From Terriglobales bacterium (GTDB taxonomy: Bacteria; Acidobacteriota; Terriglobia; Terriglobales; Acidobacteriaceae), in assembly GCA_025934735.1 (NCBI GenBank), contig JAICWP010000023.1, positions 1 through 64,000 of the forward strand: DNA of 64,000 bases, given 5' to 3'. This document shows positions 8,856 through 17,362 of the stretch, one piece after another. The position numbers were made by a program, and so were the translations under genes. The notes under the pieces are model-generated. The model ran no database searches. It saw only the letters and a list, made by a program, of their open reading frames with translations, and was not told where the DNA came from. Within the stretch, counting starts at the first letter, position 1; each line of letters opens with the position of its first letter.

Positions 8856-9116
8856 CCCGATATGTGGCCGCACAGACCTTGCCCCATATTTGTGCCCGCA
8901 CGTCTGGGTGCCCCATATTTGGCCGCACAGATGAGTCGCTTACGGCAACATGACTTTGTTTTGCGGCCAAATGTGGGGTAGCCGCTGAATGTCCGGCGAG
9001 TACTGGCGCGAATTCAACCTGAGTAGAGATTTCCGCACACCTGATCTTTCCCGCCTTACTTCTAGGGGATTCTATGTGGTACTCGTAAGCTGAATAGCCG
9101 ATTTGTGGCCGCTCAT
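8856..9116. repeat. Cluster of ~20-bp degenerate repeats, direct and inverted
   Basis: The core is close to CCCCATATTTGGCCGCACAGA. Direct copies lie at 8856-8875, 8882-8902 and 8911-8931. An inverted copy (TGCGGCCAAATGTGGGG) is at 8962-8978, and a partial copy at 9098-9116. The third and inverted copies could pair as a hairpin. Several related repeats at one place recall the ends of IS21-type elements or a multi-site operator, but no transposase or adjacent regulator is present. Confidence 0.7.
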
Positions 9117-9275
9117 CCCGCTGCTAAGTTCATCCCGCAACTTCGTCCTCGTTCCAATCAATTGTTCGGTTCACGACGCAGAGGATCGCTACCTGCGTAG
9201 GCAAACTGCCCGCGTCTCGAAAGATGTGACCGTCGAGGTCCACGCGGAGCCCCCACAACTTTCCAAGGAGAAAAC

Positions 9276-10166
9276 ATGCATCGGAGAATCTGTCTAACCG
9301 GTCTGCTGTTACTGTTCACCTTGAACGCATTCGCGGCCACTCCCCGCAGCAAGCACATTTTCGTCATCATTCTTGAAAACCAGAGCTATGAAAGAGTGGT
9401 GGGCAGCTCGAATGCTCCCTACCTGAACAGCCTGATCCCCAAGGGCGCCCTGGCAACCCAGTTCTATGCCACGGTCCACGGCTCGCAACTGGTGCGGCAG
9501 TATTTGTATGCGGGTGTAGGCATAGGCGACAGCGTCACCACCTGTTTCACTCAGAACAACCTGGTCCGCCAGATGCTGCCGTTAGGCTTGCAGTGGAAGA
9601 GCTACAACGAAGACCTTCCCTCCATCGGCAGCTGGCTTATCTCCTACAACAATTATGTGCGGCGCCACAACGTGCTGACGGACTGGAGCGATACCTGCGC
9701 CTCTTCGCAAAGGTATTACAGCGTGCCCTTCACCGATTCCGCCCACGGCTTTTGGCACGACGCCTCGAGCCACACCTTCGCCAACTTCAACGACATTGAT
9801 CCCCACCTTGGCCATGACATGCACAGCCCGACCACCAATCCTGGGCTGGCCATTCGCAATGGCGACAGTTGGCTGAAGACCCACGTGCCCGCGATTCTTT
9901 CGCAGCCTTACTTTCAGACCGGCGGCGATGGCCAACTCTGGATCATGTTTGATGAAGGCAACATCTACCCGACGGTGGATAGTAGAAACGGCGGCGGGCG
10001 CGTAATGGTCCTGCTGTTGGGACCCAAGGCGGCCAAAGGCTACCGCTCAGGCACCTTTCACAACACTCAGAACGTGCTGCGGACTTGGGGTATCAGCATG
10101 GGATTCGCTACCCTCCCCGGAGGCGCCACCAAGGCGGGCGCGCTCGGGGAACTGTTCGTTCACTAG
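9276..10166 (+). CDS. Secreted phosphoesterase / acid phosphatase-like protein (PF04185-type)
   Basis: This 296-residue protein starts with a signal peptide (hydrophobic residues 6-20, cleavage near AFAA) and so is exported. HIFVIILENQSYERVVG near residue 29 and IMFDEGN near residue 226 match the phosphoesterase family of phospholipase C and acid phosphatases, which belongs to the alkaline phosphatase superfamily. The central HPSxxNY region of relatives is changed here to VHGSQLVRQYLYAG, so activity is uncertain. An AAGGAG sits six bases before the ATG. A fragment with the same C-terminus (GGATKAGALGELFVH) lies at 14121-14183. No operon partner is evident. Confidence 0.82.
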   Translation: MHRRICLTGLLLLFTLNAFAATPRSKHIFVIILENQSYERVVGSSNAPYLNSLIPKGALATQFYATVHGSQLVRQYLYAGVGIGDSVTTCFTQNNLVRQMLPLGLQWKSYNEDLPSIGSWLISYNNYVRRHNVLTDWSDTCASSQRYYSVPFTDSAHGFWHDASSHTFANFNDIDPHLGHDMHSPTTNPGLAIRNGDSWLKTHVPAILSQPYFQTGGDGQLWIMFDEGNIYPTVDSRNGGGRVMVLLLGPKAAKGYRSGTFHNTQNVLRTWGISMGFATLPGGATKAGALGELFVH

Positions 10167-10249
10167 ACGCGCGCCCTATTTCCTGCGGATCGCTAAACTC
10201 GCCCCGGCAGGGAAGGACTACTCCATCCCTAAGTAAAGTAAATCGGATG

Positions 10250-10281
10250 CCCACCCTTTGCGCTCTTAAGCAAAGGGTGGG
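10250..10281. repeat. CCCACCC hairpin, copy 1
   Basis: CCCACCCTTTGC pairs with GCAAAGGGTGGG over a short loop, forming a strong hairpin about 80 bp after the phosphoesterase stop. Two relatives lie at 14258-14289 and 17363-17394. It may act as a factor-dependent terminator or as a REP-like element. There is no U-run after it. Confidence 0.75.
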
Positions 10282-10498
10282 ATCCTCCGAATGCAACTAG
10301 ATGCGCCACTCGCCTACTTCGGCACACTAAATAAACGCAAAAGGCAGGGGTCCCCCGCTGAGTGACGGGCATGTGTAAGTCACGGCTCCGGCTTCCGGAT
10401 TGCCGACGAACCGTACCCGGGTGCCTGCCGCCGCGACTCGACTATCATCCGGAAAGACTACAGAAGCAAGAAGGTTTGCCTTTCGGGTGTGAGCTTAG
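10282..10498. other. Intergenic DNA between the phosphoesterase and winged-helix/TPR genes
   Basis: The two genes converge on this gap. Apart from the hairpin at 10250-10281 I see no gene, RNA or clear terminator. A small palindrome (GGGGTCCCCC) occurs near 10348. Confidence 0.5.
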
Positions 10499-12415
10499 CT
10501 AGTCGAGGCCAACCCGATGGACGAGAGCGATAAATCGAGGGTCGCCCCGCAAAGGGTCAAAAGTGGATTCCGTTTTTATCCATTGCAGAAGATTGGACTG
10601 CTCGTCATAAGCCTGCTCGAGCCAGGCGAGTGCCTGCTCTTTATCGCCGAGTCCCACGTAAGCTTGCACAAGAGCCGCAGCCGGAACGTATCCGGTCTGA
10701 CGCTGTCGCCTCAATTCGTCAAGCACACGAAGCGCATCTTTCCGCTGGCCGGCATGGGCGTAGGCTCTCACAAGCACACCTTTTGCGCCCGGGCTTCCAT
10801 GCGAAACAGAAACAGCCTTCTCGAGAACGGGAACGGCATCTCCCGGTTTATCTTCAGCCAAAAGAACAAATCCGAGAAACCAAAGCGCATGAGAGTCGTC
10901 GGGTGTTACGGCTAGCGTGGCATGCAGTTCCCGAGCAGCGTCGCCATATCGGCGTGCCTGGAAAAGAATCCAGGCAAAATTCGTGCCGGGAATGAGCGGG
11001 TCGAGTTCGCGGGCGCGCTTTGCCCACTCCACCGCCTCGGCGGTCCGGCCTTTGCAGAGCAGCCATTCGGCGAATCCGGCGTGTGCAGCAGCGTTGTTCG
11101 GGCTCAGCTCCAGCGCGCGCTGATATTCCGCCTCAGCCTCAGCCCACCTCCACTGTTTTCGATAGGCATCTGCCAGAAGCACGTGCGCATCGGCAAGTTG
11201 CGGATCGAGTTCGAGTGCCTGTTGGGCCGCGCTTATCACCTTGGGACGCGTTTCAGGTGGAGGAGCACCGACGAAAACCAAACCCAGCGTGTCATACGCA
11301 TCCGCCAGGCCGATGTACGCTGGCGCAAAGTTCGGATCGGCCTTTATTGTCTGCTCAAAGTAGCGGATGCTCTGCTCGACGTCGGGTCGGGTGCCCTTGT
11401 TGAGGGCAAACTGCCCTCGCAGGTAGCTTTCGTAAACCTCGGGCGAAATATCGCGCGCGTTCACAAATCTGGAGCGTTCCTGTCCAGAAACGGTGATATT
11501 AATCTTCTTCACGATTGATTCGGCCACATCGCTCTCAAGCGCAAGCACGTCACGCAGTTCGCGATCGTAGGATTCGGACCACAAATGCACGTCGGTGGCG
11601 GCAAGGATCAACTGCGCGTGTACCCGTATCCGGCTGTGTTCCCGGATTACGGACCCTTCGACCACCGCGTCCACACCGAGCTGTTTGCCAATTTCAGGTA
11701 CGGACAGTTGCGCTTCCTTGAAGTGCATGACTGATGTTCGGGAAATGACGCGCAAACCGTGGAGGGCGGCCAGACGTCCGATGATCTCCTCGGTCATGCC
11801 GTCGGCGAGGTAGTCCTGCGACGGGTCGCCGGAGAGATTTTTCATAGGGAGTACTGCGATGGACTTGATCTCAGGTACGGTCGCATCAGTGCGGCGATGC
11901 CTAAAAATGCCGAAAGTGATGGCAATCAGCGCAATTCCTGCCGCCACAGGTAACACAAGCCGGCGGCGAGCAGGCGAGATGTGTGCTCGGTGCTCACGCT
12001 CCACTTGCACTGGGACCGTCACCGTGTGGGCGTCCAAGACGGGCGGACTAGCCGTACTTTTTTCTTCCTCACCAAGCACAAGTGGCGCGAAGAACCGATA
12101 CCCCTCTCCCGTGACCGTCTGGATGAACTGCGGCTGTTCGGGGTCGTCCTTCAGGACCTGGCGAATTTTGCGGATCGCACCTCGGATGCTGTTGTCGGTG
12201 TCGAGAAAAGCGCCTTTGCCCCAGACTCTGGCGACGATTTCGTCGCGCGGGACCGTCTCTCCCCAACGCTCGATGAGCAGAGCCAGGATTTCCAGCGGGA
12301 TACGCTCGACCTTCAGCACGCGATTGCCGCGTCTTAAGCGGCGCGCGGTGAGGTTAAGCTCAAAGTCCTCCCCGAACCTGATCCGTTCTTGCACCTTGGC
12401 TGACTGAGGGACCAT
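10499..12415 (-). CDS. Membrane-anchored winged-helix regulator with TolB-N-like and TPR domains
   Basis: The protein has 638 residues when started at ATG 12415 (the frame is open to 12571). Residues 12-111 form an OmpR/PhoB-type winged-helix DNA-binding domain ending TVTGEGYRFFAPL. One transmembrane helix spans about 152-171. A TolB-N-like or FlgO-like domain begins at SIAVLPMKNLSGDPSQDYLA, and TPR repeats fill residues 380-630. This CadC/ToxR-like plan places the DNA-binding domain in the cytoplasm and the TPRs outside it. There is no receiver domain, so it is a one-component regulator. It diverges from the haloperoxidase-type gene at 12612, its likely target by position. The ligand is unknown. 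Confidence 0.85.
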   Translation of the reverse strand: MVPQSAKVQERIRFGEDFELNLTARRLRRGNRVLKVERIPLEILALLIERWGETVPRDEIVARVWGKGAFLDTDNSIRGAIRKIRQVLKDDPEQPQFIQTVTGEGYRFFAPLVLGEEEKSTASPPVLDAHTVTVPVQVEREHRAHISPARRRLVLPVAAGIALIAITFGIFRHRRTDATVPEIKSIAVLPMKNLSGDPSQDYLADGMTEEIIGRLAALHGLRVISRTSVMHFKEAQLSVPEIGKQLGVDAVVEGSVIREHSRIRVHAQLILAATDVHLWSESYDRELRDVLALESDVAESIVKKINITVSGQERSRFVNARDISPEVYESYLRGQFALNKGTRPDVEQSIRYFEQTIKADPNFAPAYIGLADAYDTLGLVFVGAPPPETRPKVISAAQQALELDPQLADAHVLLADAYRKQWRWAEAEAEYQRALELSPNNAAAHAGFAEWLLCKGRTAEAVEWAKRARELDPLIPGTNFAWILFQARRYGDAARELHATLAVTPDDSHALWFLGFVLLAEDKPGDAVPVLEKAVSVSHGSPGAKGVLVRAYAHAGQRKDALRVLDELRRQRQTGYVPAAALVQAYVGLGDKEQALAWLEQAYDEQSNLLQWIKTESTFDPLRGDPRFIALVHRVGLD

Positions 12416-12611
12416 CGGCACACCCGGAGAGAAGTGGACGGATTCTACACCACTTCGCGGCACTAGTCTAAGTACAACTAACTCTGCGACTTGGCGCGAC
12501 ACAGAAATTAACGCTCCGACACACGCTTCGCGATGGACACCATGGTCGGCCGGCCGCAAATATCCGATCACGAGTGAGCGAAAGCCCAGCTAAGGGTGAG
12601 GAGGATACACG

Positions 12612-13895
12612 ATGAAAAAGCTAGTCGGCAGGAAGAACAGATGTTTGGGAATATGCATCTTGACGGTGTCTCTATTGTGCGGATCTGCCGTTGCAAGAGC
12701 CGATGTCGTTTCGGATTGGAATGCCATCGCGGTAGATACAGCCGTCGCCAACAAGCAGAACCCATTTGCCCAGGCACGATACGCGGCTATCGTGCAGGTC
12801 GCCGTCTTTGAAGCGGTTAATGCCGTAACAGGCGAGTACCAACCGTATCTTGGGAGCATATCAGCGCCCCCGGGGGCGTCAGCCGAAGCAGCCGCCATCG
12901 AGGCTGCTTATCAGGTGCTCAACACCTATTTTCCGGGTAGTGCGTCGACTCTGTATGCTGCTCGTCAGAACTCGCTTGCACAGATACCGGACGGCCAAGC
13001 CAAAGACGATGGCATTGCCACGGGTGACGCAGCCGCATCGGCCATGATCGCTCTGCGTGCCAACGATGGGTCTTCACCTCCTCAATTCAAGGTACCCGGA
13101 CCAGCAGTTCCAGGAGAATGGCAGGCGACGTCCAGTTGCCCAATTGTAAATGGAATCGCTCAGGGAATCGCTTTTCATTGGCAGAACGTAACGCCGTTCG
13201 GAATTGCGAGCGCTGGCTACTTCCTCCTCGGTCCGCCGCCGGCGCTCACGAGCACCGAATACGCCAAGGCATACACCGAGGTGATGACAGTTGGTCGCAT
13301 CGACAGCACGGAACGTCCAGCAGATCGCGCGAACGTCGCGCTCTTTTTCAACGCCTCTTCGCCAACGCAGGCGTTCAATCAGGCTGCCCGTCAGGTCGCT
13401 CAGGAGAAGGGCGGTTCGATGTCTGAAAATGCTCGCGCCCTGGCCCTGATCAATATGGCCATGAGTGACAGCCTGGTGGCGTCGTTCCTTAATAAATATC
13501 ACTACAACTTTTGGCGCCCCGAAACTGCCATCCATGCAGGCGACACGGACGGCAATCCGAACACCGCGGGTGATCCGAGCTGGAGCCCGTTCATCGCGAC
13601 TCCGTGCTTTCCGAGCTATCCCTCAAACCACGGCAGTGCCGGCAACGGCGCAGCCGAGGTGCTGAGACGCCTTTACGGCGAAGCTGGCCATTCGATCACC
13701 TTGACCAATCCGGTGGTGCCCGACATCGTCTTGCAATACACCTCGTTTCAGCAGATTACGAATGACATTTCTGACGCGCGCGTTTACGGCGGGATACATT
13801 TTCGAACTGACCAGGAGGCGGGCGCGGACCTGGGCCGAGCTGTCGGTACCTGGGTTTACAAGAACAACTTGCGTCCAATGCACGATGACGAGTGA
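12612..13895 (+). CDS. Exported vanadium-dependent haloperoxidase-type protein (PAP2 superfamily)
   Basis: This 427-residue protein has a signal peptide ending near AVARA (residue 30). The vanadate/phosphate pocket is complete: K295 and R302 in KYHYNFWRP, H340 in PSYPSNHGS, and R390 and H396 in ARVYGGIHF. In this superfamily these residues bind vanadate (haloperoxidases) or phosphate (acid phosphatases). The length and the FWRPETAI form favour the haloperoxidase-like bacterial group. GAGGAG lies about nine bases before the ATG. It diverges from the winged-helix/TPR regulator. Whether it oxidises halides or hydrolyses phosphate cannot be told from sequence. Confidence 0.88.
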   Translation: MKKLVGRKNRCLGICILTVSLLCGSAVARADVVSDWNAIAVDTAVANKQNPFAQARYAAIVQVAVFEAVNAVTGEYQPYLGSISAPPGASAEAAAIEAAYQVLNTYFPGSASTLYAARQNSLAQIPDGQAKDDGIATGDAAASAMIALRANDGSSPPQFKVPGPAVPGEWQATSSCPIVNGIAQGIAFHWQNVTPFGIASAGYFLLGPPPALTSTEYAKAYTEVMTVGRIDSTERPADRANVALFFNASSPTQAFNQAARQVAQEKGGSMSENARALALINMAMSDSLVASFLNKYHYNFWRPETAIHAGDTDGNPNTAGDPSWSPFIATPCFPSYPSNHGSAGNGAAEVLRRLYGEAGHSITLTNPVVPDIVLQYTSFQQITNDISDARVYGGIHFRTDQEAGADLGRAVGTWVYKNNLRPMHDDE

Positions 13896-14120
13896 TTTGG
13901 TCACCCAAAAAACGACTCGCCACTTCGGTATCACCCAGTCCAGTAATTATGCGCTGTGGTACACGAGTGGCGAGCCCATGCGGGGGGCCGGCTCCCGAGT
14001 CTCCGCCTCAGATTTTTGCGATTGTTCGCTTCCGAGCGAGTTACGGGCAAACCGGAAATTGAGAGCAGCAGCGGCGGGCCACAATGAACTCACCAGCCGA
14101 AACCGACGCGGGTTGTGTCA

Positions 14121-14183
14121 CTAGGCAACCATGCCGGGGGAGCAACCAAAGCGGGAGCACTCGGGGAGTTGTTCGTCCACTAG
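14121..14183 (+). pseudogene. 3' remnant of a second PF04185-type phosphoesterase
   Basis: The frame ending in TAG at 14181-14183 reads GGATKAGALGELFVH, identical to the last residues of the phosphoesterase at 9276-10166. Downstream similarity continues for about 100 bp (ACTAGACGCGCGC, CCCCGGCAGGGAA) up to the hairpin at 14258. Upstream of about 14127 there is no similarity, so only the last ~17 codons survive. The rest of 13896-14370 holds no gene that I can recognise. Confidence 0.8.
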
Positions 14184-14257
14184 ACGCGCGCGCTCCGTTA
14201 CCTGCGGTCGCTAAACTGACCCCGGCAGGGAAAGACTACTTGTTCCATTCGGAGCCT

Positions 14258-14289
14258 CCCACCCTCCGCAAAAAGCGCAGAGGGTGGGG
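14258..14289. repeat. CCCACCC hairpin, copy 2
   Basis: CCCACCCTCCGC faces GCGCAGAGGGTGGG, an imperfect version of copy 1. It lies at the same distance after the phosphoesterase remnant as copy 1 does after the intact gene, so gene end and hairpin were duplicated together. Confidence 0.75.
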
Positions 14290-14370
14290 CACCCGATTTT
14301 TAGTTAGCGATGGATGGGCCAGCCGCCAGTCATAGAATTGTGGCGGGACACAGGAGTCGCAATGCCGTCG

Positions 14371-14844
14371 TCACACGCCAGGACACGTGCCGGGGTCGGG
14401 CTGGTCGATTCTCGGGGAGTTGCCCTGAGGTACATGCGGGAAGGTGACGAAAAGGACATAGGGGATTATGCCCGTGTTGATGACCTGGTCCACCTCCCCT
14501 GGTCGCTCGACGAACGCCTGCTGCGCGCCGTACGTGGCGATCTGGCACTGGCTGCCAATCGATCGGTAAACCGTGAGCGATCCCTGCTTTACGACCACAA
14601 TCGCGCCTCCCGGATGGGAGTGCCAGCCGGAAGAGCCGCCCGGATCAACCGTGATCTGCACCATGGCGACGTCTGTTCCGACTTGAAGCGGGATCGTCCC
14701 ATCTGACACGTTAGTCCCACGCACCAAGGGAACGTTCACCAACCCTGACGGTGGGGTCGCACGCGCCTTAAAGACCGCCACGCCGGCTAATACCAAAGTC
14801 ACGACGGCAATTGCGAATATCGTCGGGCGAAGCTTGTATTTCAT
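14371..14844 (-). CDS. Exported or membrane-anchored cupin-domain protein
   Basis: This 157-residue protein has one N-terminal hydrophobic helix (residues 8-26), a signal peptide or anchor. A single cupin barrel follows, with the metal-binding motif WHSHPGG at residues 74-80 (His75, His77) and GAIVVVKQGSLTVY. Small cupins bind a metal and may act as dioxygenases, isomerases or ligand binders, so no substrate can be assigned. It diverges from the PD40 protein at 14999, and an exact 12-bp tandem repeat lies just upstream of its start. Confidence 0.8.
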   Translation of the reverse strand: MKYKLRPTIFAIAVVTLVLAGVAVFKARATPPSGLVNVPLVRGTNVSDGTIPLQVGTDVAMVQITVDPGGSSGWHSHPGGAIVVVKQGSLTVYRSIGSQCQIATYGAQQAFVERPGEVDQVINTGIIPYVLFVTFPHVPQGNSPRIDQPDPGTCPGV

Positions 14845-14868
14845 ATTCCCTCCTTAGCGTTCAACTTT

Positions 14869-14892
14869 TTATGTGTCCAGTTATGTGTCCAG
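14869..14892. promoter_or_regulatory. 12-bp tandem repeat between the divergent cupin and PD40 genes
   Basis: TTATGTGTCCAG occurs twice in immediate succession, about 25 bp upstream of the cupin start. A spacing of about one helical turn would suit a dimeric regulator, possibly the neighbouring PD40 protein. No binding evidence is available. Confidence 0.4.
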
Positions 14893-14998
14893 CAGCACGT
14901 CACGCCCAGCTCTGGCGCAAGAAGGTTTAAGCAATCAGTAATCCAGCACAAGTGAAGCGGGGTGAATTTCACGGTAAAGAGCTAACGTACTCAAATAG

Positions 14999-17266
14999 TT
15001 GCAGTGCAGAATTGGCTGGGCTATGCTTGTGCCACTGCTTGGGGTGGCCTTGGCTGTGCGGCTTAACAGGTTCGCCGATCCCGGTGCTCCGGTTGATGGC
15101 GTTTCTGCCGATGCCGTGCGAGAGCAGCTTGCCAGAATTCTCCAAAGCCAAGCTTTCAATAGCGCACCTGTCCTCAGCCAGATGTTGCGCTATGTCGTGA
15201 ACCGCACCCTGGAGGGCAGGACAGACGAACTAAAGGAGTATTCGCTAGGCGTGGATGTATTCGGTCGTGGGGTCTCGTTCGACCCGCGGACCGACACCAT
15301 TGTCCGCGTCCAGGCTCGTCGGCTGCGCTCCAAACTCGAGGAGTACTACAACCTCCAAGGTCAGATAGATCCGCTGCTGATCGAAGTTCCCAAAGGACGG
15401 TACGTCGTATCCTTTCGTCCCTTGGCTCCAAGGGCCACCAGCCCGCCAGCGTTGTTAAGGGTCGCAATAACTCCGGCCCGTGCAGCAATGACACGCCGCA
15501 AGACTGCCGCGGTGATTGGAGCTCTGCTCCTTATGGTGGCCGCGGCCCGGGGACTCGGGCGCTGGCTGTGGCCGCCACCGGAAGCGGTCAGCGGATCGCG
15601 GCCATTTACTCGCGCAGGCAGGGTGATGTTCCCTGACCGGTATCTCATGCAGTTCCCCGGCTTGGCCACCGACGGCACGCGGGTTTACTTCAGCCAGGGC
15701 GGAACTGACCCGTCTTGGGGTGAAAAGCTCGTGCAGGTCGCCTTGCAAGGCGGGGTGACAACCGATGTGCCTACCCCGTTCCGGCGGCAAATACTCCATG
15801 GCATTTCTGGCGACCGGTCCAAGTTGCTGTTGCAGGAGAACACCACGACATTAGGCTTGGATGCGCAGGAGGGGCGCCTGTGGGCACTGCCGGTTACCGG
15901 ACAGAACCCGTTGAGGTTGGGCGACGTGTTGGCCCACGACGCCACCTGGTCACCTGACGGCAGGCAACTCGTTTTTGCGAATGGTCAGGATTTGTACGTC
16001 GCCGGGTGGGACGGCAGCAATCCACGAAAACTTGCGACCACTCCCGGGCGGGCCTACTGGATTCGCTGGGCGCCCGACGGCACTGCCCTGCGCTTTACCT
16101 TGGCGGACCGAAAGTTTCGTACGTCGCTCTGGGAAGTGCGTACCGACGGATCCCGGCTGCGGCGCCTTTTATCTGACTGGGGCAGCGGAGGTCAACCCTG
16201 CTGCGGAGAATGGTCCCCCGACGGACGACACTTTGTCTTTTTGCGTTATGAAAACGGACGATCAGATATCTGGATCAGGCGAGAGTCGAGGACATTTTGG
16301 CCCACCGCCGGCTCCGATCCCATCCGGCTCACCTCCGGGCCGCTGAATTTTGCCAGCGTGATCTTCAGTGCCGATGGCCAGAAATTGCTTGCGGTAAGCC
16401 CGCAAGCTCGCGAAACGGTGATCAAATTCGACCTCCGGCGCCGCCAGATCAAGCCTTTTGCAATCGAGGGTGTTTTTCCGTCCTTCTCGCGGGACCGACA
16501 GTGGATGGCCTACGTCCCAGATTCTTCGGGATCACTTTGGCGTTCTTCGGGATCACTTTGGCGCTCAAGAGTAAACGGAAGCGAAGCCCTCCAGCTCACC
16601 GCTCCGCCATTGCAGGTCGGCTGGCTTTCCTGGTCTCCGGATGGGAAAGAGGTCGCCTTTATTGGCCATACGGCCGGTGGACCCTATAAGCTTTATGCTG
16701 TGCCGAGCAGCGGCGGTGCCGTTCGGCAACTGATACCGGGTGACCGCCAGGAGATAGATCCGAGCTGGTCGCCAGACGGAAACTCGATCATGTTCGGTCG
16801 GCCGGCGGACGTGCTGGCCGAGCAGGGCATGCCCAAGGCCATCTACCTCCTGGATCTCAAAAGTGGAAAAACTAAAATGCTGCCTGGCTCAGAGGGTATG
16901 TTCGCCCCCCAGTGGACACCTGATGGCCGCTTTGTCGTTGCCATGCCCCACAAAGCCTGGGACCGCCTGATGCGCTTTGACTTCTCTACACAGAAGTGGT
17001 CCGAACTGGTTCCCTTCGACGCCGCTCAGTTGGCCCTTTCTCCCGACGGCGAATGGGTCTATTTTGAGAGCGAGCATAACGGCCACAACGTGTCCCGGGC
17101 CCGCTTGCGCGACGGCCGCATAGAACGTCTCCTCGATTTTTCGGCCATCACCAGGGGCACGCTTATGACCTGCGGGTTTGGCGGAGTAGACGTGGACAGC
17201 TCGCCATTGTTGCATTGCACCGTCAACGCCAGCGAACTCTATAGTCTGGACCTCGACCTTCCCTGA
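14999..17266 (+). CDS. Membrane protein with an N-terminal DNA-binding-like domain and PD40/TolB beta-propeller
   Basis: This protein of up to 755 residues begins with a domain seen in bacterial TolB-like and adenylate-cyclase-like regulators (FDPRTDTIVRVQARRLRSKL, then EVPKGRYVVSF). A transmembrane helix follows near residue 170. A periplasmic propeller of WD40-like PD40 repeats then carries many copies of WSPDG. The plan suggests a one-component sensor with an external propeller. The start is uncertain: TTG 14999, ATG 15023 and GTG 15056 are all in frame. A perfect 21-bp duplication near 16517-16558 doubles the heptad SSGSLWR. It diverges from the cupin gene. Confidence 0.78.
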   Translation: MQCRIGWAMLVPLLGVALAVRLNRFADPGAPVDGVSADAVREQLARILQSQAFNSAPVLSQMLRYVVNRTLEGRTDELKEYSLGVDVFGRGVSFDPRTDTIVRVQARRLRSKLEEYYNLQGQIDPLLIEVPKGRYVVSFRPLAPRATSPPALLRVAITPARAAMTRRKTAAVIGALLLMVAAARGLGRWLWPPPEAVSGSRPFTRAGRVMFPDRYLMQFPGLATDGTRVYFSQGGTDPSWGEKLVQVALQGGVTTDVPTPFRRQILHGISGDRSKLLLQENTTTLGLDAQEGRLWALPVTGQNPLRLGDVLAHDATWSPDGRQLVFANGQDLYVAGWDGSNPRKLATTPGRAYWIRWAPDGTALRFTLADRKFRTSLWEVRTDGSRLRRLLSDWGSGGQPCCGEWSPDGRHFVFLRYENGRSDIWIRRESRTFWPTAGSDPIRLTSGPLNFASVIFSADGQKLLAVSPQARETVIKFDLRRRQIKPFAIEGVFPSFSRDRQWMAYVPDSSGSLWRSSGSLWRSRVNGSEALQLTAPPLQVGWLSWSPDGKEVAFIGHTAGGPYKLYAVPSSGGAVRQLIPGDRQEIDPSWSPDGNSIMFGRPADVLAEQGMPKAIYLLDLKSGKTKMLPGSEGMFAPQWTPDGRFVVAMPHKAWDRLMRFDFSTQKWSELVPFDAAQLALSPDGEWVYFESEHNGHNVSRARLRDGRIERLLDFSAITRGTLMTCGFGGVDVDSSPLLHCTVNASELYSLDLDLP

Positions 17267-17362
17267 CCGATGCGGTAGCGCCCGGCCGCAGTTCGTCGAA
17301 CGAATGGGAGCTAATGCAAAGTCTTGTGCGCATTGGATGTTTCAGGTCTCGCGCAAGAGCAT

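Noticed and set aside
9103-9297. Plus-strand frame of 64 codons before the phosphoesterase
   Set aside because: It overlaps the phosphoesterase start and its good ribosome-binding site; no homology is visible.
10461-14934. Shared word GCAAGAAGGTTT near 10465 and 14920 as a common regulatory site
   Set aside because: It is only 12 bp, lies at different positions relative to genes, and has no further copies nearby.
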